28,205 bases of DNA from Clostridium sp. CAG:510 (lineage in GTDB: Bacteria > Bacillota > Clostridia > Lachnospirales > Lachnospiraceae), in assembly GCA_000434615.1 (NCBI GenBank), contig FR880832.1:39733-67937 (forward strand), given 5' to 3'. Positions 15,044-22,030 of the stretch are shown here, one piece after another; the stretch's first letter is position 1; every line of letters begins with the position of its first letter. A program made the translations under genes and the position numbers. The notes beneath the pieces are model-generated. The model was not told the origin of the DNA. It saw nothing but the letters and a program-made list of their open reading frames with translations, and did no database searches.

Positions 15044-16105
15044 ATGAAAAAATTAGCTTTGAACAAACAGACAAAAAACAATCTCATCACCTATGCCATT
15101 GTGGTGGCTGCCTATATCATAGTACAGATTTTAATTGCTGCAGGTGCGTTATCCTATCATCTGCAAGGCATGCTGGTATCCGTATGTACCTACATCATTA
15201 TGGCAATTTCCTTAAATTTAACCGTTGGTATATTAGGTGAATTAAGCCTCGGTCATGCAGGCTTCATGTGTGTAGGAGCATTCTTAGGTGCCATCTTTTC
15301 CATTGCCATGAAGGATGTGATTACCTTCAGCCCTTTACGTTTCTTACTGGCTTTGATTATCGGTGCCGTCAGCGCCGGTATCATTGGATTTTTAATCGGT
15401 ATGCCCGTTCTCAGATTAAAGGGCGACTATCTGGCAATCGTAACCCTGGCCTTCGGTGAAATCATCAAGAACCTGTTCAACATTCTATTCCTCGGTGTGG
15501 ATGAAAACGGTGTGCATATGTCCACGAAGGATACCATTTCCCTGGGACTTTCCGACAGCGGTACGGTCATTGTAAAAGGTGCACAGGGTGTTACCGGCAT
15601 GCCGCAGGACGCCAACTTTACCATTGGAGCCATTTTAATTCTGCTGACCCTGTTCATCGTTCTGCATCTTATCCAGTCAAGAGACGGCCGTGCCATCATG
15701 TCCATCCGGGACAATCAGATTGCAGCTGAGTCAGTCGGCATCCATGTTTCCAAATATAAGCTAATGGCATTCACTATTTCCGCAGCTTTGGCAGGTATGG
15801 CAGGTGCCTTCTATGTTCACAGCTACGGTAACATGAGCTCCAGTGTATTTGACTACAACTTATCCATTATGATTCTGGTGTTCGTAGTACTTGGCGGTAT
15901 CGGCAGCATCCGCGGTTCCATTATCGCAGCTACCGTTCTGACCCTGCTTCCCGAGCTTTTACGTTTCATGTCCCAATACAGAATGTTGGTTTACGCCATT
16001 GTCCTGATTATCATGATGCTCTTTAACTGGAGCCCCAAGGCGCAGAACTGGAAAAAGAAAATGCTGGCAAAGTTCCATTTCCCCGAGCGTAAGGAGGCGA
16101 AATAA
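15044..16105 (+). CDS. livM: Branched-chain amino acid ABC transporter permease LivM
   Basis: Second membrane subunit of the Liv importer, 353 aa with about eight to ten hydrophobic segments. Family signatures are ISLNLTVGILGELSLGHAGF, the loop GMPVLRLKGDYLAIVTLAFG, then the ATPase-contact loop SIRDNQIAAESVGIHVSKYK, and VFVVLGGIGSIRGSIIAA near the C-terminus. The ATG at 15044 is placed behind GGAGGAG that begins at the livH stop. The C-terminal tail is basic. It is cotranscribed with livH and livG; the livG start is two bases after its stop. Confidence 0.95.
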   Translation: MKKLALNKQTKNNLITYAIVVAAYIIVQILIAAGALSYHLQGMLVSVCTYIIMAISLNLTVGILGELSLGHAGFMCVGAFLGAIFSIAMKDVITFSPLRFLLALIIGAVSAGIIGFLIGMPVLRLKGDYLAIVTLAFGEIIKNLFNILFLGVDENGVHMSTKDTISLGLSDSGTVIVKGAQGVTGMPQDANFTIGAILILLTLFIVLHLIQSRDGRAIMSIRDNQIAAESVGIHVSKYKLMAFTISAALAGMAGAFYVHSYGNMSSSVFDYNLSIMILVFVVLGGIGSIRGSIIAATVLTLLPELLRFMSQYRMLVYAIVLIIMMLFNWSPKAQNWKKKMLAKFHFPERKEAK

Positions 16106-16107
16106 TT

Positions 16108-16866
16108 ATGGCATTACTGGAAGTACAGAATTTAAGCATCTCCTTCGGCGGTCTGAGAGCCGTTGATGATTTTAATCTTCATATTGAAAAAGGACAGTTA
16201 TACGGTCTGATAGGTCCTAACGGTGCCGGAAAGACCACCGTATTCAACCTGCTAACTGGTGTTTATAAGCCAAATGAAGGCATTATCCGCCTGGATGGCA
16301 AGGATATTACCGGACGTAAAAACATTGAAATCAACCAGGACGGTATTGCAAGAACCTTCCAGAACATCCGTCTGTTCAAGGATTTGTCCGTAATCGACAA
16401 TGTTAAGGTAGGTCTTCACAACCAGTATCATTATTCTCTTCTGACCGGCATTTTACGTTTGCCAAAGTACCGCCGGGTAGAAAAGGAAATGAACGAGAAA
16501 GCCATGTCCCTGTTAAAGGTATTTGATTTGGATAAGGAAAAAGACTTTTTAGCCTCCAACCTCCCTTACGGCAAACAGCGTAAGTTGGAGATAGCGAGAG
16601 CGCTTGCCACCAATCCCAAGCTTCTTTTACTGGATGAACCGGCTGCCGGCATGAACCCGAACGAAACCCAGGAGCTGATGGATACCATCCGCTTCGTACA
16701 GAAGAATTTCGACATGACCATTCTTCTTATCGAGCATGATATGAAGCTGGTTTCCGGTATCTGTGAAGAGCTGACCGTACTGAATTTCGGCCGCGTTTTA
16801 TGTCAGGGCAAAACCTCTGATGTATTGAATAACCCCGAAGTTATCAAGGCTTATTTAGGGGAATAG
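16108..16866 (+). CDS. livG: Branched-chain amino acid ABC transporter ATP-binding protein LivG
   Basis: One of the two cytoplasmic ATPases that power the Liv importer. The 252-aa product has Walker A GPNGAGKT (36-43), the LivG-type Q-loop region (GIARTFQNIRLFKDLSVIDN), a signature variant LPYGKQRKLEIARAL in place of LSGGQ, Walker B LLLLDEPAAGMNP, and the H-loop IEHDMKLV. The LPYG signature is usual in LivG. AAGGAGGCG precedes the ATG. It probably pairs with LivF as a heterodimer. Confidence 0.96.
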   Translation: MALLEVQNLSISFGGLRAVDDFNLHIEKGQLYGLIGPNGAGKTTVFNLLTGVYKPNEGIIRLDGKDITGRKNIEINQDGIARTFQNIRLFKDLSVIDNVKVGLHNQYHYSLLTGILRLPKYRRVEKEMNEKAMSLLKVFDLDKEKDFLASNLPYGKQRKLEIARALATNPKLLLLDEPAAGMNPNETQELMDTIRFVQKNFDMTILLIEHDMKLVSGICEELTVLNFGRVLCQGKTSDVLNNPEVIKAYLGE

Positions 16867-16879
16867 GGAGGAAACTGCA

Positions 16880-17590
16880 ATGGCTATGTTGGAAATTAAA
16901 GATTTGAAAGTTTCATACGGAATGATTCAGGCAATCAAAGGCATATCCTTTGAAGTAAACAGGGGAGAAGTCATTGCCTTAATCGGTGCCAACGGTGCCG
17001 GTAAAACGACCATTCTTCATACCATAACCGGTCTGCTTAATGCCGACAGTGGTTCTGTTACCTATGAAGGTAAGGATATCACCCGCATGCCCGGTCACAA
17101 AATCGTATCCATGGGGATCGCCCATGTACCCGAAGGCAGACGTGTTTTTGCCAATATGACAGTTTTACAGAATCTGAAATTAGGTGCCTATACACGTAAG
17201 GATAAGGCAGAAATAGCCGAAACCCTGGAAATGGTCTATACCCGTTTTCCCAGACTGAAGGAACGTAAGAACCAGCTTGCCGGAACCCTTTCCGGCGGCG
17301 AGCAGCAGATGCTTGCCATGGGACGTGCCCTGATGTCCCATCCGCAGATTATTCTGATGGATGAGCCTTCCATGGGTCTTTCACCTATCTTTGTAAACGA
17401 GATATTCGATATCATCGAAGAAGTCAGCAAGAGCGGCACGACTGTTCTTTTAGTAGAGCAGAATGCAAAGAAAGCATTGTCCATCGCCGACAGAGCCTAC
17501 GTTCTGGAAACCGGCAACATTGTACTGGATGGAAAGGCTTCCGAGCTTTTGGACAACGATTCCATCAAGAAAGCATATTTAGGAGAATAA
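16880..17590 (+). CDS. livF: Branched-chain amino acid ABC transporter ATP-binding protein LivF
   Basis: The partner ATPase of LivG. The 236-aa product has Walker A GANGAGKT, the LivF-like block GIAHVPEGRRVFANMTVLQN, the ABC signature LSGGEQQMLAMGRAL, Walker B IILMDEPSMGLSP and the C-terminal H-loop VEQNAKKALSIADRAYVLE. The start is ATG 16880, with AGGGAGGAAA upstream, 13 bases after the livG stop. The next gene, a cytidylate-kinase-like protein, follows after only 18 bases and likely shares the transcript. Confidence 0.96.
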   Translation: MAMLEIKDLKVSYGMIQAIKGISFEVNRGEVIALIGANGAGKTTILHTITGLLNADSGSVTYEGKDITRMPGHKIVSMGIAHVPEGRRVFANMTVLQNLKLGAYTRKDKAEIAETLEMVYTRFPRLKERKNQLAGTLSGGEQQMLAMGRALMSHPQIILMDEPSMGLSPIFVNEIFDIIEEVSKSGTTVLLVEQNAKKALSIADRAYVLETGNIVLDGKASELLDNDSIKKAYLGE

Positions 17591-17608
17591 CAGAAAAGGG
17601 GTCAGGGT

Positions 17609-18235
17609 ATGGAAAAGAAAAATATCGTCATCACAATTGCAAGACAGTACGGAAGCGGCGGTAAAACCATTGGCGCCATGCTGGCAGAGGAACTGCATAT
17701 TCCTTACTACGATAAAGACTTAATGAAGCTTGCTTCCGAGGATAGCGGCATTAACGAAGCTCTGTTTGCCAAAGCAGACGAAAAGGTAAAAAACAATCTG
17801 TTATATAAGGTTGCAAAAAAAGTTTATCAGGGAGAGCTTATCAGCCCGGAAAGCGACGATTTTACCTCCAACGACAATCTGTTCAACTATCAGGCAAAAA
17901 TCATCCGCGGACTGGCGGATGAAGAATCCTGTGTGATTATCGGCAGATGCGCGGATTTCGTGTTGAAAGACTACGACAACGTGTTAAGCGTCTTTGTGCA
18001 TGCGCCCAGAGATTTCTGCATGGAACAGGCTGCCAAAAAGCACAGCATGTCCGAAAAAGAATTAGAGAAGCTCATTTCCAGGACCGACAAGGCAAGAGCC
18101 GATTATTATAAGTATCACACCGGCAGGGAATGGACAGATGCCAGAAACTACGATTTGTGTTTAGACAGCTCCAAGCTGGGATTTGAACGCTGTGTAGAAG
18201 AAATCAAGGCTTACATTGATGTGCGTTTTAAGTAA
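17609..18235 (+). CDS. Cytidylate kinase-like family protein (second copy)
   Basis: A 208-aa paralogue of the protein at 7872-8492, also of unknown substrate. It shows ITIARQYGSGGKTIGAMLAE, a more complete P-loop (GSGGKT) than the first copy, then YYDKDLM, CVIIGRCADFVL, RADYYKYHTG and YDLCLDSSKLGFE. Shared stretches by eye are the P-loop region, CVI(V/I)GRCAD and YDLC..SS.LG.E; the middle differs. It follows livF by 18 bases without a promoter or terminator, so it is probably expressed with the transporter. ATG 17609 has AAAAGGGG upstream. It may phosphorylate a small molecule or nucleotide; no link to amino acid uptake is established. A bidirectional hairpin ends the unit. Confidence 0.82.
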   Translation: MEKKNIVITIARQYGSGGKTIGAMLAEELHIPYYDKDLMKLASEDSGINEALFAKADEKVKNNLLYKVAKKVYQGELISPESDDFTSNDNLFNYQAKIIRGLADEESCVIIGRCADFVLKDYDNVLSVFVHAPRDFCMEQAAKKHSMSEKELEKLISRTDKARADYYKYHTGREWTDARNYDLCLDSSKLGFERCVEEIKAYIDVRFK

Positions 18236-18277
18236 AATACGCCTGAAATGCCTTATTAAAAAGAGCACAACAAGTAT

Positions 18278-18316
18278 AAAAAAAGCAGGTTTTCCCTCCG
18301 GAGAATCTGCTTTTTT
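18278..18316. terminator. Bidirectional terminator between the liv unit and lexA
   Basis: An A-run and GCAG plus TTTTCC on the left pair with GGAGAA and CTGC plus a T-run on the right, around a CTCC loop with one G-T pair in the stem. A T-run follows the stem on either strand, so it can serve both convergent genes. Confidence 0.88.
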
Positions 18317-18325
18317 AATAATCTT

Positions 18326-18943
18326 TTACTTATAAAGGCGGAAGACACCGAATACCTTTCCCACGATCGTGCAGTCATCTACGATAATAGGGTCCATTGT
18401 ATCGTTTTCCGGCTGCAGTCTGATATGACCGTCTTCTTTATAGAAAGTCTTGACCGTAGCGGAATCATCAATCATAGCGACTACCAAGTCACCATTATGC
18501 GCCGTATTGCATGCTTCTACAAAAATCTGGTCGCCGCTGAAAATACCCACGTTAATCATGGAATCACCCTTTACCTTTAAGATAAAGGAAGTGCCGGAAG
18601 GAACAACCTCCGCCGGAATAGGGAAGTAGCTTTCAATATTTTCCTCCGCTAAAATAGGAATACCGGCAGCCACCTGACCCACAACCGGGATATTTACCAT
18701 TTCCTTGCGTACCATCTGAAAGCTGTCATCACAGATTTCAATGGCACGGGGTTTCGTCGGGTCTCTTCTGATATAACCGTTCTTTTCCAGTGTCTCCAGG
18801 TGAGAGTGGACAGAAGATGTGGATTTCAAATTGACCGCATCGCAGATTTCCCGGACTGCGGGCGGATAACCTCTTTTTAATATCTCATCCTTAATATACT
18901 CTAAAATCTCTTTCTGCTTTGCCGAAATCTTTCCCTGTGCCAT
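18326..18943 (-). CDS. lexA: LexA SOS-response repressor
   Basis: LexA represses DNA-damage genes and self-cleaves when RecA is activated. The 205-aa product has an N-terminal winged helix (KQKEILEYIKDEILKRGYPP, STSSVHSHLETLEKNGYIRR). The cleavage site is Ala93-Gly94 in VGQVAAGIP, and the catalytic dyad is Ser128 (KGDSMINVG) and Lys165 (ATVKTF). The start at 18943 leaves a normal gap from GGGAGG; the ATG at 18949 lies directly on that ribosome binding site. Two LexA-box-like sites sit upstream at its promoter, which means autoregulation. It is divergent from a LysM membrane protein, as with lexA-yneA in Bacillus. Confidence 0.97.
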   Translation of the reverse strand: MAQGKISAKQKEILEYIKDEILKRGYPPAVREICDAVNLKSTSSVHSHLETLEKNGYIRRDPTKPRAIEICDDSFQMVRKEMVNIPVVGQVAAGIPILAEENIESYFPIPAEVVPSGTSFILKVKGDSMINVGIFSGDQIFVEACNTAHNGDLVVAMIDDSATVKTFYKEDGHIRLQPENDTMDPIIVDDCTIVGKVFGVFRLYK

Positions 18944-19001
18944 AAGCATCCTCCCAAGCTCTATCTGAATTTCATATCTGTTGCGTTTCTATGATGTATT
19001 C

Positions 19002-19030
19002 AGTATAGCATAGCAGCTTTTAAAAAGCAA
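19002..19030 (-). promoter_or_regulatory. lexA promoter
   Basis: On the minus strand, TTGCTT (complement of 19025-19030), a 17-bp spacer and TATACT (complement of 19002-19007). The -35 end touches the first LexA-box-like site at 19029-19040. Confidence 0.7.
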
Positions 19031-19053
19031 ACATATATTCAGAAAATATGTTC
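19029..19053. promoter_or_regulatory. Two LexA-box-like operators at the lexA promoter
   Basis: AAACATATATTC (19029-19040) and GAAAATATGTTC (19042-19053) are one base apart. Each has one good half of the Gram-positive GAAC-N4-GTTC box and one or two mismatches in the other half. They overlap or adjoin the lexA -35. Confidence 0.65.
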
Positions 19054-19073
19054 GCTTTTTTTAATAAAATCTA

Positions 19074-19102
19074 TTGACATAAGAATGTATGTTCGCTATA
19101 AT
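19074..19102 (+). promoter_or_regulatory. SOS-controlled promoter of the LysM gene
   Basis: A perfect TTGACA (19074-19079), a 17-bp spacer and a perfect TATAAT (19097-19102). A LexA-box-like site (19083-19094) fills the spacer. Confidence 0.9.
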
Positions 19103-19138
19103 GCATCTATAAGAACAAACGTTCCCGAACATATATTC
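19083..19138. promoter_or_regulatory. Three LexA-box-like operators at the LysM gene promoter
   Basis: GAATGTATGTTC (19083-19094) lies in the promoter spacer. GAACAAACGTTC (19113-19124) matches GAAC-N4-GTTC exactly and lies just past the -10. GAACATATATTC (19127-19138) follows two bases later with one mismatch. Together they would give tight repression by LexA. Confidence 0.8.
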
Positions 19139-19245
19139 AATACATGGATTTAAACCGACATTCATAAGCATACGGGTATGTACAGAAATCATATATGCCA
19201 CATACAGTATATGCCATATATACGGAAAACAGAAAGGTGATTATC

Positions 19246-19629
19246 ATGGACAGAAGAGTATACGAAGCCGTTAAAAAAAGTGAAGAAAGAAGCCGCCGCT
19301 ATAAGTTAAACAGACAGCGCCAGATTCGCAGACGTCTGCTTGGTCTTGCAACAGCCCTCTGTCTGGCAGTCATCATTGCCACCGGCACCCATACGCTGAT
19401 TTCCTCTGCCCATACTGCGGACGCAGAGCAGAGCTATAAATATTACACCAGCATTTCCGTTGCCTATGGCGATACCCTTACCTCCATAGCAGGAGAGTAC
19501 ATGGACGAGCATTATACATTGGAAGAGTACATCTCCGAAGTACGTCAGATTAACCACCTGTCCGAAGATGCTTCCATTGATGCCGGAAGCTATCTGGTCG
19601 TTCCTTATTATTCTTCTGAGTGGAAGTAA
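19246..19629 (+). CDS. YneA-like LysM membrane protein, predicted SOS cell-division inhibitor
   Basis: The 127-aa protein has a very basic cytoplasmic N-terminus (residues 1-30), one membrane helix (about 31-52), then an extracellular LysM domain from about 66 (YTSISVAYGDTLTSIAGEYM ... INHLSEDASIDAGSYLVVPY). B. subtilis YneA has the same order, is divergent from lexA, and delays division during SOS. The shared context with five LexA-box-like sites strongly supports that role here, although sequence identity to YneA cannot be computed. The start is ATG 19246 with AGAAAGGTGATT upstream. Its 3' end overlaps the convergent AraC gene by 22 bases. Confidence 0.83.
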   Translation: MDRRVYEAVKKSEERSRRYKLNRQRQIRRRLLGLATALCLAVIIATGTHTLISSAHTADAEQSYKYYTSISVAYGDTLTSIAGEYMDEHYTLEEYISEVRQINHLSEDASIDAGSYLVVPYYSSEWK

Positions 19630-20399
19630 TTCAATTTTTTCTTTCTGTATTCGCTTGGTGTAATACGTAATCTATTCTTAAAACAATGCATAAAAGAAAT
19701 ATCATTTTCGTACCCACACAATACGGATATTTCTTTTATAGTTAAATTTGTTTCTGTTAAATAATATTGTGCTGTTTTTATTTTTGCGGATAGCAAATCA
19801 TCATAGCAGCTTATACCGAATTTCTTTTTATAAAGCTGTTGAAAATAGGATTTACTTAAGTTTGCATATGCAGCCATCTGTAAAATTGATTGAAAGTTTT
19901 CAGGATTACTGTATATTTCAGCCCTGAGCTTTTCAAGTTCGGAGTCATATTTTTTATGTATAGATTGTACTTTTTTTGTTTCTGTTTCTGATAGTTTCGT
20001 CAAAAGCATATCTATAAGTAATGACATGTATTTATCTTTATTTTCAGACGCATTCATCTGTTCCCAGCTTATCATGCGTAAAATTTCTTCCACATTCTCT
20101 ACATTATTTATCGTGAGGAGTGTGTCATATTTTATAAATTCATCCGCCTGTTCATTCTCCATATCAAAATGTAAAAAATGATTTACATAATTTCCACAAT
20201 CCGTTCTGTAAAATTGCAGTGTTCCTTTTCTGTATATGATAGCGCTATCCGGATGAACCGGCTTTTCTTCCCCATGAATTCTAATCCAGGCATTCGTCTT
20301 GAATATAACAAGAAGGTAATCCCCTGAACCATGTTCTCTATCTATAACAAATTCACCGACATGTCTGATATTTATCCCCATCGCATGAAGTCTATACAT
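19608..20399 (-). CDS. AraC-family transcriptional regulator
   Basis: A 263-aa regulator with an N-terminal cupin-like sensor (about 1-140, with VHPDSAIIYRKGTLQFYR) and a C-terminal AraC double helix-turn-helix (about 160-258: SILQMAAYANLSKSYFQQLY, TIKEISVLCGYENDISFMHC, then RITPSEYRKKK). It is divergent from the arabinofuranosidase gene, so it probably controls that gene and itself in response to a sugar. GGAGAA precedes the ATG at 20399. The gene is strikingly AT-rich: for example 19 of 60 bases in 19921-19980 are G or C, against 39 of 60 in 17281-17340 of livF (segments picked by eye). Its 3' end overlaps the LysM gene. This fits acquisition by transfer. Confidence 0.92.
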   Translation of the reverse strand: MYRLHAMGINIRHVGEFVIDREHGSGDYLLVIFKTNAWIRIHGEEKPVHPDSAIIYRKGTLQFYRTDCGNYVNHFLHFDMENEQADEFIKYDTLLTINNVENVEEILRMISWEQMNASENKDKYMSLLIDMLLTKLSETETKKVQSIHKKYDSELEKLRAEIYSNPENFQSILQMAAYANLSKSYFQQLYKKKFGISCYDDLLSAKIKTAQYYLTETNLTIKEISVLCGYENDISFMHCFKNRLRITPSEYRKKKLNYFHSEE

Positions 20400-20431
20400 A
20401 TCATTTTCTCCATAAAAGTACGATTTATAAG

Positions 20432-20502
20432 TTTTACAAAATTATAGAACATTGTATTGCATTTTACAATATGATACGTTTAGTACATACCGTAATGTAA
20501 AA
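20432..20502. promoter_or_regulatory. Candidate regulator sites and araC-type gene promoter in the divergent region
   Basis: TTTTACA occurs at 20432-20438 and 20462-20468 and inverted (TGTAAAA) at 20496-20502. On the minus strand TTGTAA (complement of 20464-20469), 17 bases and TATAAT (complement of 20441-20446) form a good promoter for the AraC gene, overlapped by the middle copy. No equally good promoter for the arabinofuranosidase gene is seen, which fits an activator-dependent one. Confidence 0.5.
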
Positions 20503-20522
20503 CTAAAAAGGAGGACATCATT

Positions 20523-21992
20523 ATGAAACACTATGAATTGCTTATAAATGCCAAGGATATTATAGGGCATATTAATCCCGAAATCTATGGCCACTTTTCA
20601 GAGCATCTTGGAAGATGTATTTATAATGGGATTTATGTAGGAGAGAATTCATCAGTTCCAAATATTAAAGGAATTCGCGCAGACATGATAGAAGCTTTGA
20701 GAAATATTAAAATACCGGTACTTCGCTGGCCAGGCGGATGCTTTGCCGAAGAATATCACTGGAAGGATGGTATCGGATCCAAAGAGAGCCGAAAGAAAAT
20801 TATAAATACAAACTGGGGTGGTGTAACAGAAGATAATTCCTTCGGCACACATGAATTTATGCTGCTTTGCGAATTAATCGGTTGCGAGCCTTATATAAAT
20901 GGAAATGTGGGAAGCGGCACAGTTCAGGAATTATCCGAATGGATAGAGTATATGACCTCCTCTGCCAATTCCCCCATGACAGAATTAAGAAAAGAAAACG
21001 GGAAAGAGGCACCATGGAAAGTAAAATATTTGGGAATTGGAAATGAAAACTGGGGATGCGGAGGCAATATGCGCCCGGAATATTATGCAGATTTATATAA
21101 GCGCTATCAGTCTTTCTGTAAGAATTTTTCAGGGAACACTTTATATAAAATTGCCAGTGGACCCAGTTCTGCTGACTACGATTGGATGGAAAGTATGATG
21201 AAAGCTCTCTCACCAGAAGTAGTAAATGCCATTGATTTGCATTATTATACCATGCCTGTCTGGCCTGAAATGGAGCCGGCAACCGATTTTGATGATACCA
21301 TGTTTTATAAAACCGTAGAGGCCGCCAACTTTGCTGACGAATTGCTTACCAGACATACAGAAATTATGAACCGTTATGACCCGGAGAACAAAATTGGGAT
21401 GGTAATAGGTGAATGGGGCTGCTGGCATGAGCCTGAAAAAGATACCAATCCCGGTTTCTTATACCAGCAGAATACTATGCGTGATGCCATAGCTGCAGCA
21501 ATTCAATTAAATATTTTTAATCGACATAGTAAACGTGTAAAAATGGCCAATCTTGCCCAAATGGTAAATGTCTTGCAATCCGTACTTTTATCAGAAGGAG
21601 ATACCATGGTAAAAACTCCTACTTATCATGTATTTGACATATTTAAAAACCATCAGGGCGCTGATGCTGTATATTGTTATATTCAAAATGAAAATATGGT
21701 GGAAGGTATGAATACTCCTATGATTTCCTGTTCGGCATCCATATCGGAAAATCAGATGACTATTACACTGGTTAATGCCTCCCTTTCCGAAGCAGCAGAA
21801 ATAAGTGGACAAATTTACGGTTTCCTCCCTCATTCTGCATCGGCAAGAATTCTTAGTGCGGAAGCTCATGCCTTTAATGATTTTGATAGTCCCGACAAAG
21901 TGCATATTATATCATGTGTTGTCAGCTTAAAAGACAGGATTGTCAGCATAACCCTACCTCCTTGTTCCATCGCAGAGATACATTTAACTTAG
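20523..21992 (+). CDS. Alpha-L-arabinofuranosidase, glycoside hydrolase family 51
   Basis: The enzyme removes alpha-L-arabinofuranosyl side groups from arabinoxylan- or arabinan-derived oligosaccharides. The 489-aa product has the GH51 marks: GHINPEIYGHFSEHLGRCIY and VLRWPGGCFAEEYHWKDGIG in the barrel, the acid/base Glu175 in GIGNENWGCGG, and the nucleophile Glu297 in IGEWGCWHEP. A C-terminal beta-sandwich follows. No signal peptide is present, so it acts inside the cell on imported oligosaccharides. No sugar transporter or other arabinose gene is adjacent; only the divergent AraC-type regulator. GGAGGAC precedes ATG 20523. Base composition is more AT-rich than the core genes nearby. Confidence 0.96.
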   Translation: MKHYELLINAKDIIGHINPEIYGHFSEHLGRCIYNGIYVGENSSVPNIKGIRADMIEALRNIKIPVLRWPGGCFAEEYHWKDGIGSKESRKKIINTNWGGVTEDNSFGTHEFMLLCELIGCEPYINGNVGSGTVQELSEWIEYMTSSANSPMTELRKENGKEAPWKVKYLGIGNENWGCGGNMRPEYYADLYKRYQSFCKNFSGNTLYKIASGPSSADYDWMESMMKALSPEVVNAIDLHYYTMPVWPEMEPATDFDDTMFYKTVEAANFADELLTRHTEIMNRYDPENKIGMVIGEWGCWHEPEKDTNPGFLYQQNTMRDAIAAAIQLNIFNRHSKRVKMANLAQMVNVLQSVLLSEGDTMVKTPTYHVFDIFKNHQGADAVYCYIQNENMVEGMNTPMISCSASISENQMTITLVNASLSEAAEISGQIYGFLPHSASARILSAEAHAFNDFDSPDKVHIISCVVSLKDRIVSITLPPCSIAEIHLT

Positions 21993-21997
21993 ATTCA

Positions 21998-22030
21998 AAA
22001 ACTAATCCACCCATAAGGTGGATTAGTTTT
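21998..22030. terminator. Bidirectional terminator between the arabinofuranosidase and recombinase genes
   Basis: A 14-bp perfect stem AAAACTAATCCACC / GGTGGATTAGTTTT with a 5-base loop has A/T runs on both sides, so it works in both directions. The last codons of the minus-strand recombinase gene (stop at 22023) fall inside it. Confidence 0.88.

Noticed and set aside
18944..18949. Upstream ATG of lexA
   Set aside because: The ribosome binding site GGGAGG touches this ATG with no spacing; the second ATG two codons later has a normal gap.
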